From positions 1-7,458 of the forward strand of contig JBAXCY010000143.1 of the NCBI GenBank assembly GCA_037141235.1: a stretch of 7,458 nucleotides of DNA, written 5' to 3'. Shown in pieces: positions 1 to 5,658 of the stretch. Source of the stretch: Bog-756 sp037141235. Its GTDB lineage: Bacteria; Actinomycetota; Acidimicrobiia; Acidimicrobiales; RAAP-2. A program made the position numbers and the translations under genes. The first letter of the stretch is position 1. Every line of letters starts with the position of its first letter. The notes under the pieces were generated by a model. The model was not told where the DNA came from. It was given only the letters and a program-made list of their open reading frames with translations, and did no database searches.

Positions 1-43
1 GATGCCGAGTGGACGAACCACGCCGGCATACCTCGTCGGGGGT

Positions 44-274
44 TCAGGCGGACTTGCGACGCTGGCGGTGGATCCGGCGACGCTCGCGCTCGGTGGTTCC
101 ACCCCAGATGCCCTCACGCTCACGACTGGCCAGTGCATGCTCCAGGCACGACTCTCGCACGGCGCACAGATCACAGATGGACTTTGCCTCGTCGGCCTCC
201 TCATCGGAGATCGGGTAGAACACATCTGGATCGATGCCCCGGCAGGCTGCGTGCTTGCGCCAGGTGGCACTCAT
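44..274 (-). CDS. WhiB-family iron-sulfur transcriptional regulator (76 aa)
   Basis: WhiB-like (Wbl) proteins bind a 4Fe-4S cluster through four cysteines and act as redox- or NO-sensitive transcription factors, often with the primary sigma factor. Seen here: Cys11, Cys34, Cys37 and Cys43 in the family spacing C-X22-C-X2-C-X5-C, then the turn motif GIWGG at 55-59 and a basic tail rich in Arg (62-74) that would contact DNA. The N-terminus has the usual W-x(5)-C lead. The frame stays open up to 409, but I start at the ATG at 274 because AAGGA lies 8 nt upstream and the Wbl domain begins at once; the upstream extension has no Wbl features. At 76 residues it is in the range of the short WhiB1/WhiB2-type members, and the tail (GIWGGTTERERRR) looks most like WhiB2/WhmD. 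It is transcribed divergently from the SDR gene. The exact subclass is uncertain. Confidence 0.93.
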   Translation of the reverse strand: MSATWRKHAACRGIDPDVFYPISDEEADEAKSICDLCAVRESCLEHALASREREGIWGGTTERERRRIHRQRRKSA

Positions 275-282
275 GAGAACAT

Positions 283-287
283 TCCTT
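283..287 (-). promoter_or_regulatory. Ribosome binding site of the WhiB gene
   Basis: On the minus strand the sequence AAGGA stands 8 nt before the ATG at 274. It decides the start: the longer frame beginning at 409 has no comparable site and would add 45 residues unlike any Wbl protein. Confidence 0.7.
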
Positions 288-529
288 GCTACGGTCGGGA
301 TCACTGGTCGTTCCACCACAGTGGCAAGTCGGCGACCTGGGAATACGTGGCCCCCCGACAGAAAATGGTAGAGCCGACAGTATGGCCCACCGAGGGTGCT
401 CGTGTCCACCGCGAAAGGTGGTAAGGCGAGTCGGGACCCATCTGGCGTCCCCTAGGCTCTGGATGCACCTTTCAGGGCTGGAGCACTGCCTCACTGGATC
501 AGAGGTGCGTCCCGGGTTGCACGGCACGG

Positions 530-566
530 CCAACGAACCCCATGTCCCGGCCACCGAACCCCATGT
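530..566 (+). repeat. Two-copy 16-bp direct repeat, 21-bp period
   Basis: The 16-mer CCAACGAACCCCATGT (530-545) recurs as CCACCGAACCCCATGT (551-566) with one mismatch. The copies are offset by 21 bp, two turns of B-DNA, so a dimeric regulator could bind both on the same face. The second copy ends at the base before the AAGGAG ribosome binding site of the SDR gene. Binding by a regulator, including the divergent WhiB protein, is inference; the repeat could also be a chance local duplication. Confidence 0.6.
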
Positions 567-572
567 AAGGAG
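567..572 (+). promoter_or_regulatory. Ribosome binding site of the SDR gene
   Basis: AAGGAG lies 7 nt before the ATG at 580. It selects this start over the in-frame upstream ATG at 286, which would add 98 residues with no resemblance to an SDR N-terminus. Confidence 0.85.
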
Positions 573-579
573 CATCGCC

Positions 580-1503
580 ATGGCATCGATCAAACTGAGC
601 GGCAAGACCATCGTCATCACCGGAGCCACTGGGCAGGTGGCCGAGCCGGTCGCCATTGCACTGGCCGCCGACAACGAGGTGGTGGCCGGCGCCCGGTTCC
701 GTGATGCAGTCGCACGTGCGCGGCTCGAGGCGGCGGGTGTCCGGTGCGTGCCCATCGACCTCCTCACTGGCGATGTTGGGGGACTGCCTGCGGATGCCGA
801 CTACGTCGTCAACTTCGCCGTGGCCAAGTCCAACGAGTGGGAGAAGGATCTGCGGGCCAATAGCGGTGGGCTCGCCTACCTGATGGAGCACCACCAGGCC
901 GCCACAGCATTCCTGCATTGCTCCACCACCGGGATCTACCGGCCCATGGGCCACCATGTCTTCGCCGAGGGCGACCCACTTGGCGACAACCACGGGGTCT
1001 GGCCCTTCCTGCGCACGTACAGCATCTGCAAGATCGCCACGGAGGCCACCGCACTGTGGGCAGCCGATCGGTTCGGCCTACCCACCACCATTGCCCGGCT
1101 GTCCGTCCCCTATGGCGACGGCGGCGGTTGGCCAGCCATCCACCTCGAGATGATGATCAACGGCGGCGATATCCCGGTGCACATCGATGCGCCGAGCGTC
1201 TACCACCCGATCCATGAAGACGACATCTTGGCCATGGTTCCCGGACTGCTTGCGGTGGCAGCCACGCCCGCCACAGTGGTCAATTGGGGAGGCAGCCAAT
1301 CCGCCAGCATCGAGGAGTGGTGCGGCTATCTGGGCGAGCTGACCGGTCTCACCCCGAGCTTCGCCCCGACGTCCGAGACGATCGACAGCGTGAAGATCGA
1401 TCTGACCCGCATGCACGAGCTGGTCGGCCCTACCACCGTGGGCTGGAAGGAAGGCATGGCACGTATGGTCGCGTCGCGGCACCCCGAGCTCCTGAAGGGC
1501 TAG
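580..1503 (+). CDS. NAD-dependent epimerase/dehydratase, extended SDR family (307 aa)
   Basis: Extended short-chain dehydrogenases use NAD(P) to epimerise, dehydrate or reduce sugar nucleotides and related molecules in the cytoplasm. Seen here: after a first beta strand (KTIVITG, 9-15) comes the dinucleotide loop GATGQVA at 15-21, the fold's GxxGxxA/G signature. The NFA segment at 78-80 fits the usual strand-4 motif. Ser115 in HCSTTGIY, Tyr147 and Lys151 (YSICK) form the catalytic triad, and HPIHEDD at 209-215 matches the substrate-domain motif of the family. About 307 residues is normal for a nucleotide-sugar epimerase. The substrate cannot be read from sequence; the nearby polysaccharide genes make a sugar nucleotide plausible, and atypical SDRs are an alternative. 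The stop codon TAG (1501-1503) appears to be the first bases of an inserted element. Without it the frame would continue for 13 more residues and stop at 2007-2009, so the C-terminus may be trimmed relative to its relatives. Confidence 0.88.
   Translation: MASIKLSGKTIVITGATGQVAEPVAIALAADNEVVAGARFRDAVARARLEAAGVRCVPIDLLTGDVGGLPADADYVVNFAVAKSNEWEKDLRANSGGLAYLMEHHQAATAFLHCSTTGIYRPMGHHVFAEGDPLGDNHGVWPFLRTYSICKIATEATALWAADRFGLPTTIARLSVPYGDGGGWPAIHLEMMINGGDIPVHIDAPSVYHPIHEDDILAMVPGLLAVAATPATVVNWGGSQSASIEEWCGYLGELTGLTPSFAPTSETIDSVKIDLTRMHELVGPTTVGWKEGMARMVASRHPELLKG
1493..1500. repeat. Target-site duplication, left copy
   Basis: TGAAGGGC here is repeated exactly at 1960-1967 on the other side of the inverted-repeat-bounded segment; the match extends to a ninth base (T). 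It lies in the last codons of the SDR gene (Leu-Lys-Gly). Eight base pairs is favoured because it puts both perfect inverted-repeat cores exactly 4 nt from the duplication. Confidence 0.75.
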
Positions 1504-1524
1504 GTTCGCCAGCTTGGTGAGATG
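1501..1524 (+). repeat. Left terminal inverted repeat
   Basis: The core TTCGCCAGCTTGGTG (1505-1519) is followed by AGATG. Read inward, this arm pairs with the reverse complement of 1936-1959 at 20 of 24 positions. The first three bases, TAG, act as the stop codon of the SDR gene. Confidence 0.8.
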
Positions 1525-1564
1525 GACGGGTTGAAAGAGACACATCCGCACCTGACTTCCGAAC

Positions 1565-1619
1565 CGAATGCAACCTCTCGCCTCTCCGCTGAGCGATCGC
1601 ACCCCAGGTGCTGCATTCG
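1565..1619. repeat. Long-loop inverted repeat inside the element
   Basis: CGAATGCA (1565-1572) and TGCATTCG (1612-1619) are perfect reverse complements. ACCT (1573-1576) and AGGT (1606-1609) extend the stem past a 2-nt bulge. The loop contains the palindrome GCGATCGC (1593-1600). In RNA this would make a stem of up to 12 bp with one bulge. No function is assigned. Confidence 0.55.
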
Positions 1620-1661
1620 AAGACCCGCACCGCCAGGGGCACCTTGGCTTTTGCTACGCCG

Positions 1662-1805
1662 CTGGCCGAACCACTGGCTGAACTACTGACTGAAACGCTG
1701 GCCGAACCACTGACTGAACTACCTATTGAATAACTGGCCGAACTTGGTATCGGATCAGATACCACTCTAGGTGCCGAATCAGATATCGGATCAGATACCG
1801 CACCA
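1662..1805 (+). repeat. 12-bp tandem repeat array (about 12 units)
   Basis: Seven consecutive 12-bp units from 1662 to 1745 follow CTGGCYGAACYA: 1662, 1674, 1686, 1698 (identical to the first), 1710, 1722 (most diverged) and 1734. The 12-bp register continues to about 1805 with a second unit type. There TATCGGATCAGATACC (1748-1763) recurs at 1784-1799, exactly 36 bp (three units) later. Read in the plus frame the units give tetrapeptides such as LAEP and LTEL, but that frame has a stop at 1731-1733 and no proper start. It therefore looks like a minisatellite that grew by slippage rather than a gene. Confidence 0.8.
1746..1763. repeat. Operator-like inverted repeat GGTATC-N6-GATACC
   Basis: GGTATC (1746-1751) and GATACC (1758-1763) are perfect inverted arms separated by GGATCA. 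A partial second copy with the left arm changed to GATATC lies at 1782-1799. The shape resembles a dimeric-regulator site, but here it falls in the 12-bp tandem array and may be a by-product of it. Confidence 0.45.
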
Positions 1806-1814
1806 ATACCAACG

Positions 1815-1882
1815 CCTGTCGACAGGGGAAATCGTGACCACCCATGGCCCGGGTCAGGTACTCCTCGGCGCCATCCCCGGGC
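1815..1882. repeat. Palindrome and inverted repeat in the right half of the element
   Basis: CCTGTCGACAGG (1815-1826) is a perfect 12-bp palindrome. Downstream, GCCCGGG (1847-1853) and CCCGGGC (1876-1882) form a 7-bp stem around a 22-nt loop. Transcripts across this part could fold strongly. No coding potential is recognised. Confidence 0.5.
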
Positions 1883-1935
1883 ATGCCGTTGGTTTTCCGT
1901 CACGCGGATCACCAGGCACAATGTTGGCTACCTCT

Positions 1936-1959
1936 CATCCCACCAAGCTGGCGAATCCG
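1936..1959 (-). repeat. Right terminal inverted repeat
   Basis: CATCCCACCAAGCTGGCGAA (1936-1955) is the reverse complement of 1505-1524 except for one base. The last four bases (TCCG) complete the 24-bp arm and abut the right copy of the target duplication. Confidence 0.8.
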
Positions 1960-1967
1960 TGAAGGGC
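1960..1967. repeat. Target-site duplication, right copy
   Basis: TGAAGGGC matches 1493-1500 exactly. Joining 1500 to 1968 rebuilds the presumed empty site, in which the SDR reading frame runs on to a TGA at 2007-2009. The remaining 1968-2039 holds no further feature I can support; it is the former C-terminal SDR sequence plus a short spacer to the convergent phosphatase gene. Confidence 0.72.
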
Positions 1968-2039
1968 TCAACTTCTCTGGGCCGAGTGGCCGGTTCGCCG
2001 TGCCACTGATGAATCGTGAGTTAGCAGTTCAGGGGCGGT

Positions 2040-2610
2040 TCAGCGCAGCGGCCACAGCAGGCCCACCAGTCGGTCGGTGAGGTCCTCGAGTTCTACCGCC
2101 GTGGTCTCGTAGCCGGCGGCCGGACCACCGAACGGGTCAGCTACGTCCTCGCGGGGCGAGTGATTGGCCAGTGAGTCGCGGGTCCGGTCGCCTTGCGCAG
2201 CGCTGACCCAGGAGGCGAGGTCTTGGCCTGGCAGCCGAGGACCGATGTGCTCGCCGCGACGCACCAGTTCCTTCAACCGGAATGTCCGCTCCCACGATGC
2301 AGGATCGGCAAGCACCGCTTCTTGGACGTGGCGGAGGCTCATCCCGATCACCAGATCAGCATCGGCCACACGGGCGGCCGACAACGTTGTGCTTCGGTGG
2401 TTGGAGAGTTCGATCCCCCTGGCCGCCATCACCGAGACCACTTCGGCCGGCGCGCGGTGTCCTGCCTCGCCGAGCCCCACTGATAGCGCCTGCGGACGAT
2501 CGACATAGCCCTCCGTCCGCTGGACGAAGAGTGCGGCGGCCATAGGAGACCGGCAGATATTGGCGGTGCAGACGAAGAGGGTGAGAACGTGGTGAGTGTA
2601 CCGTTGTCAT
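2040..2610 (-). CDS. Low-molecular-weight protein tyrosine phosphatase, 5' end frameshifted
   Basis: These small cytoplasmic enzymes remove phosphate from tyrosine through a cysteine-phosphate intermediate. In actinobacteria and in capsule loci they often counteract polysaccharide tyrosine kinases; arsenate reductases share the fold. Seen: the P-loop CTANICRSP (codons from 2570 down), which fits C-x5-R, then MAAALF, and the general-acid Asp in ADPFGG near the C-terminus. If repaired the protein would be about 189 residues, normal for the family. Problem: the first ATG in the P-loop frame (2543) lies after the catalytic Cys, and between the in-frame stop at 2607-2609 and the P-loop there is no NTG or ATH codon. 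The only nearby ATG (2608-2610) is one frame off. Deleting one base within CACCAC (about 2589-2594) would give a normal start of the form MTTVHSHVLTLFVC. So this is either a recent 5' frameshift (pseudogene) or a sequence error. Translation from 2543 would give a 167-residue protein without the active site. Confidence 0.8.
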
Positions 2611-2734
2611 GACCGCACCCATGGAACCGTCGATGCACCCAGGTGATCGGACGTCCACTGCCCGGCGCGGTGGCCGCTGTGGTGTCAGAGCCCCAGTGCG
2701 CAGACATTCAGCGGCTGAACCCGAGGAGAACGTG
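2611..2734. other. Divergent control region between phosphatase and glycosyltransferase genes
   Basis: About 124 bp that should carry promoters for both directions. The presumed phosphatase ATG sits in TCATGA (2607-2612), so an ATG is present on both strands there. A small inverted repeat TTCAG-CGG-CTGAA (2707-2719) lies just before the ribosome binding site of the micro-ORF and might be an operator or hairpin. No convincing -10/-35 elements were found. Confidence 0.4.
2723..2728 (+). promoter_or_regulatory. Ribosome binding site of the micro-ORF
   Basis: GAGGAG lies 6 nt before the ATG at 2735. It is the best ribosome binding site between the divergent genes; the glycosyltransferase start at 2830 has none of similar quality. 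Confidence 0.65.
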
Positions 2735-2833
2735 ATGCCCAACGCCGACACGTCAGATCTCGATCCGGCAGTTATGTATGCCTCGACAACCACAACCACA
2801 GCCACACCTGCGACCACGCCGGAATCGTCATGA
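2735..2833 (+). CDS. Hypothetical 32-aa peptide coupled to the glycosyltransferase
   Basis: The frame starts with ATG at 2735 behind a good GAGGAG site and ends with TGA at 2831-2833, sharing ATGA with the start of the next gene. The peptide is acidic at first (NADTSDLD) and then very rich in Thr (STTTTTATPATT), with no signal peptide, membrane segment or known motif. The Thr codons make an A/C-only stretch around 2784-2805 (ACAACCACAACCACAGCCAC), likely to be unstructured in mRNA. The most economical role is as a leader cistron whose translation delivers ribosomes to the glycosyltransferase start; a function for the peptide itself is not shown. An in-frame ATG at 2609 would give 74 residues but lacks a comparable binding site. 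It is also possible that this is not a gene and the glycosyltransferase mRNA is simply weakly initiated. Confidence 0.45.
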   Translation: MPNADTSDLDPAVMYASTTTTTATPATTPESS

Positions 2834-3930
2834 CACCCAGACCCCCGGTGGCCATCGTGCACGACTACCTCACCCAGCGGGGCGGGGCCGAGCGCGTCGT
2901 GCTCACCCTGGCCGGTGCGTATCCGGACGCCACCGTCTACACCTCGCTGTACGACCCCGAGGAGACCTTTCCGGAGTTCGCCGCACATGACGTGCGCACG
3001 CTGCCCATCGATCGGCTCGCCGTGCTGCGTCACCACCACCGAATGGCGCTTCCCGCACTGGCACCGGCCTTCTCCCGGCTCCATGTCGATGCCGACGTGA
3101 CCTTGTGCTCCTCGAGCGGCTGGGCACACGGGGCCCAGGTGAGCGGAGTCAAGATCGTCTACTGCCACAACCCGGCCCGGTGGCTCTACCAGGCCAGCCA
3201 GTACCAGTCCGGGTCGTCTCGGCTGGCTACCTACGGCCTGGCGGCCGTCGCTCCCCCACTGCGGCGATGGGACCGGCGAGCGGCGCTTTCGGCCGATCGG
3301 TATCTGGTCAACTCCCGGGCGGTACGAGCTCGGGTGGCCGACGTCTACGGGATTGATGCCGATGTCGTTCCCCCACCAGTGGCTATCGCCACCACCGGAC
3401 CCCGACGTGCACGCCACGGAGTCGAGCCGGGATTCCTACTCTGTGTATCACGGCTGTTGGCGTACAAGAACGTAGGGGCCGTGGTGGCAGCCTTCGATCA
3501 ACTCCCGGACCAGCGCCTCGTGGTGGTCGGCACAGGTCCACTCGCTGATGAACTACGAGCGGCTGCGCCCTTGAATGTCACGATTCTCGGACGCGTCGAA
3601 GATGCAGAACTCCGCTGGCTCTATGGCTCCTGCCTCGGGCTGGTGGCCGCTTCCTATGAGGACTTCGGGCTCACACCAGTGGAGGCTGCCGCATTCGGGA
3701 AACCCACCGCAGCCCTGCGCTGGGGAGGCTTCCTGGACACCATCGTCGAGGGGAAGACCGGCTGCTTCTTCGACGATCCCACGCCCGGGCCAATAGCCGA
3801 GGCGGTCCGCTCCCTGTCCGAGGAGAACTGGTCCGCCCGACTCCTCACCGAGCATGCCGATCGCTATGCGCCAGAACGGTTCCTGGAGCAGATCAGCGAG
3901 GTCATTGCCGACGTGCGGCCTGACCGCTGA
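2830..3930 (+). CDS. Glycosyltransferase family 4 (GT-B fold), 366 aa
   Basis: A retaining glycosyltransferase that would move a sugar from a nucleotide donor onto a lipid-linked or glycan acceptor at the inner face of the membrane. Seen: the N-terminal Rossmann half begins with VAIVHDYLTQRGGAERV (7-23), the acceptor-side glycine loop typical of GT4 enzymes, followed by YCHNPARWLY (111-120). The C-terminal half has VSRLLAYKN (206-214), whose Arg208 and Lys213 fit the donor-phosphate binding pair, then VVVGTGP (231-237), and the EX7E motif E277-DFGLTPV-E285. No signal peptide or membrane helix is visible. Length is typical. The ATG at 2830 is chosen because the conserved fold begins six residues later; it overlaps the stop of the upstream micro-ORF, suggesting translational coupling. 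The gene runs convergently toward the sugar transferase. Sugar specificity cannot be told; mannosyltransferases are common in this subgroup. Confidence 0.9.
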   Translation: MTPRPPVAIVHDYLTQRGGAERVVLTLAGAYPDATVYTSLYDPEETFPEFAAHDVRTLPIDRLAVLRHHHRMALPALAPAFSRLHVDADVTLCSSSGWAHGAQVSGVKIVYCHNPARWLYQASQYQSGSSRLATYGLAAVAPPLRRWDRRAALSADRYLVNSRAVRARVADVYGIDADVVPPPVAIATTGPRRARHGVEPGFLLCVSRLLAYKNVGAVVAAFDQLPDQRLVVVGTGPLADELRAAAPLNVTILGRVEDAELRWLYGSCLGLVAASYEDFGLTPVEAAAFGKPTAALRWGGFLDTIVEGKTGCFFDDPTPGPIAEAVRSLSEENWSARLLTEHADRYAPERFLEQISEVIADVRPDR

Positions 3931-3949
3931 GCCCCACGTCTACCTGCGG

Positions 3950-3967
3950 GCGCTGGAGTACCAGTGC
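3950..3967. terminator. Possible hairpin between convergent genes
   Basis: In the 40-bp gap between two convergent stop codons, GCGCTGG (3950-3956) and CCAGTGC (3961-3967) can pair around AGTA with one G-U pair on the plus-strand transcript (an A-C mismatch on the other). There is no T-run, so a classical intrinsic terminator is not established. Position is the main argument. Confidence 0.35.
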
Positions 3968-3970
3968 GGG

Positions 3971-5530
3971 TCAGGACGCTCCGCGCCCCTTGAAGACAGT
4001 GGCCGGGGTCTGCCAGAGGATCTGCATGTCCCACGAGAACGACCACGATGCGACATAGAGGTAGTCGAGACGGCACAGCTCGAGGTGGGACAGCTCGTTG
4101 CGGCCCGAAACCTGCCACAAGCCGGTCATTCCCGGTCGCGCTTCGAATCGCTTGCGCGCCCATCCTTCGATTTCGGCGGCTTCGGCCTCCACGAAGGGGC
4201 GAGGCCCCACTAAGGACATATCGCCCTTCCACACGTTGATCAACTGGGGCAGTTCGTCGAGACTCGTCCGACGGAGGAAGCGACCGGGCCGGGTCACCCT
4301 GGGATCCTCGGTGACCTTGAACAGCGGGCCATCCACCTCGTTGAGATGTTGAATATCGGCCTTCTGCTTCTCGGCGTTTACGACCATCGTTCGGAACTTG
4401 AGGACCGAGAACGGCCGCTCATCACGCCCGGTGCGGACCTGACGGAAGAACACCGGTCCGGGGCTGGTCAGCTTGATCAGAACAGCGGCCGCCAGGATGA
4501 ACGGGGAGACCACCATCAAGATGACCGAGGAGATCACCAGGTCAAAGGTGCGCTTGAGAAACCGGGCCCTGGTGGAGAGCGATGCCGGGGCGATATCGAT
4601 CATCGGGAGCCCCGAAAGGTCCTCCACGTTGGATCGGCCCGTGATCAGCTCGTAGTACCGGGGAACGATGGAGACGCCGACCTTGCCCGAGAGGACCTTC
4701 AGCATCTCGATGGTCCGTTCTGGGTGGGTCCGTGAGAAGCACACGACGACCCTGGCCACGTCGTAGCGCCGGCACAGTTCAGGAAGGTCCTCGAGCTCGC
4801 CGAGCAGATCTCCCCCACCGAGCGGGCTGTCGTCGACGAACCCGACGAATTGGACACTCGAATGTGCCCGCAGATGACTGGCCACCGTCTGGGCCAGCTT
4901 GCCGGTTCCCACCACGATGACCGGCACCGAGCCGGTCGGAACCCGCCCCATCAGGCCAAAGGTGACGATCCGGGCCAGCGGCACCGTGACTGCCGCCAAC
5001 AGGCACATCACCACGATCTTCCCCACGGTAATGGCATCGAATCCGAAGTACCGAAGAGCCCCGTATCCGATCACCGCGTACAGGAACCCGCTGATCAGCA
5101 GGGCGTGCAGGATGCTGCGCAGATCGGAGAACACGCTGAGGGAGATGCGGCGAGTTGCGCCCTTGTACAAGCCATAGCAGGCGAACACCCCGATGAACAG
5201 CGGGATCACGGCCAGGTCGAAGTACATGACTGCGCCGCTGCCAACTGCAGCTGCATCATGGTTTGCCGACACCACAGACACCAGCAAGGGCCCGAGCACG
5301 GCGGCCGTGGCCAGACCTATGACGTCGGCGCACAGCAGGCTTCGCAGCACATGCCTGCGGACCTTGGCCACCGCCCCAGCATGATCGCCCAAGTCGATGG
5401 CCATCCCGGTGCCGGTGGGAACGAGGAGCGCGTCGGGTCGAACCTGGCGGAACTGCTCTACCTCATCTTCGCGAATTGCCATGTCAGCCGGCCCGCCCTT
5501 GCCGGTGCCGGAAAAAATTCCCATCGCCAC
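3971..5530 (-). CDS. Exopolysaccharide polyprenyl-phosphate sugar-1-phosphate transferase (WbaP/CpsE type)
   Basis: This membrane enzyme starts polysaccharide repeat-unit synthesis by moving a sugar-1-phosphate from a nucleotide sugar to undecaprenyl (or decaprenyl) phosphate. Seen in 519 residues: four hydrophobic segments (about 65-88, 103-122, 139-157, 168-190); a CoA-binding-like Rossmann part starting VIVVGTGK (204-211); a hydrophobic re-entrant helix (about 328-352) just after KRTFD; then the catalytic domain with FRQVRTGRD (362-370), KFRTM (378-382), DPRVTRPGRFLRRTSLDELP (409-428) holding the Asp425-Glu426 pair, MSLVGPRP (438-445) and RPGMTGLWQVSGRN (465-478). All key motifs are intact and the length is typical. 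The start is uncertain: GTG at 5530, ATG at 5524 and ATG at 5482 are in frame and none has a clear binding site. The 128-bp gap to the upstream gene on the same strand leaves room for its own promoter, or the two may be cotranscribed. The sugar (glucose, galactose or other) is not predictable. Confidence 0.93.
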   Translation of the reverse strand: MAMGIFSGTGKGGPADMAIREDEVEQFRQVRPDALLVPTGTGMAIDLGDHAGAVAKVRRHVLRSLLCADVIGLATAAVLGPLLVSVVSANHDAAAVGSGAVMYFDLAVIPLFIGVFACYGLYKGATRRISLSVFSDLRSILHALLISGFLYAVIGYGALRYFGFDAITVGKIVVMCLLAAVTVPLARIVTFGLMGRVPTGSVPVIVVGTGKLAQTVASHLRAHSSVQFVGFVDDSPLGGGDLLGELEDLPELCRRYDVARVVVCFSRTHPERTIEMLKVLSGKVGVSIVPRYYELITGRSNVEDLSGLPMIDIAPASLSTRARFLKRTFDLVISSVILMVVSPFILAAAVLIKLTSPGPVFFRQVRTGRDERPFSVLKFRTMVVNAEKQKADIQHLNEVDGPLFKVTEDPRVTRPGRFLRRTSLDELPQLINVWKGDMSLVGPRPFVEAEAAEIEGWARKRFEARPGMTGLWQVSGRNELSHLELCRLDYLYVASWSFSWDMQILWQTPATVFKGRGAS

Positions 5531-5658
5531 TACTACGCCAAAGCACGCCCGTCATCTCCGCAACCCTGCCCGTCGATCTCTTGCGCCCATCGTACGACTA
5601 GAGCATCCTGGAACACAAGAGGCGGTCGTCCCGCAGGCGCCACAAGCAGGCTCGGCCC

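Larger units (their letters stand above)
275..579. other. Intergenic region between divergent WhiB and SDR genes
   Basis: About 305 bp without a convincing gene. It must hold the promoters of both flanking genes, but I see no -10/-35 pair on either strand good enough to call. The only clear structure is the direct repeat at 530-566. A small GGGAC/GTCCC inverted repeat (433-437 and 447-451) is too short to interpret. The plus frame that runs through here from 286 is an in-frame extension of the SDR gene without stop codons, not recognisable protein. Confidence 0.6.
1501..1959. mobile_element. MITE-like non-autonomous insertion, 459 bp
   Basis: The segment is bounded by imperfect 24-bp terminal inverted repeats (20 of 24 positions pair, with a perfect 15-bp core) and flanked by a perfect 8-9 bp direct repeat. 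That is the structure left by a DDE-type transposase that makes 8-bp target duplications. It carries no transposase-sized gene, which fits a miniature element moved in trans by a related insertion sequence elsewhere in the genome. The inside is non-coding and rich in structure: a hairpin at 1565-1619, a 12-bp tandem array at 1662-1805, a GGTATC/GATACC inverted repeat, the 12-bp palindrome at 1815-1826 and a GCCCGGG/CCCGGGC pair at 1847-1882. It inserted at the very end of the SDR gene and supplies its stop codon. The insertion sequence family is not identified. A host repetitive element with palindromic ends is the alternative, but would not explain the flanking duplication. Confidence 0.72.

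Noticed and set aside
2..424. 140-residue plus-strand frame opposite the WhiB gene
   Set aside because: It is antisense to a clear WhiB gene; its composition mirrors the complementary strand and shows no domain.
517..545. TTGCAC plus 17 nt plus CCATGT as a possible promoter for the SDR gene
   Set aside because: The -35 half matches at only three positions and the -10 half is poor; the second hexamer is part of the direct repeat.
286..579. 98-residue N-terminal extension of the SDR protein
   Set aside because: The sequence has no family resemblance, overlaps the WhiB upstream region, and a near-ideal ribosome binding site stands 7 nt before the ATG at 580.
1662..1805. CRISPR array
   Set aside because: Units are 12 bp and contiguous with no unique spacers, and no cas gene is present.
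1430..1921. A 163-residue minus-strand frame rich in Ser with tetrapeptide periodicity across the inserted element
   Set aside because: The periodicity is just the 12-bp DNA repeat. The frame runs through both terminal repeats into the antisense of the SDR gene, with no binding site or recognisable domain.
2356..3417. 353-residue minus-strand frame covering the glycosyltransferase N-terminal half and phosphatase start
   Set aside because: It is antisense to a well-supported glycosyltransferase and out of frame with the phosphatase; Gly/Arg/Val-rich shadow typical of GC-rich DNA.
5531..5658. Minus-strand TTGTGT and TACGAT as a promoter of the sugar transferase
   Set aside because: Spacing near 18 is acceptable but both boxes match consensus weakly, so it cannot be separated from chance.
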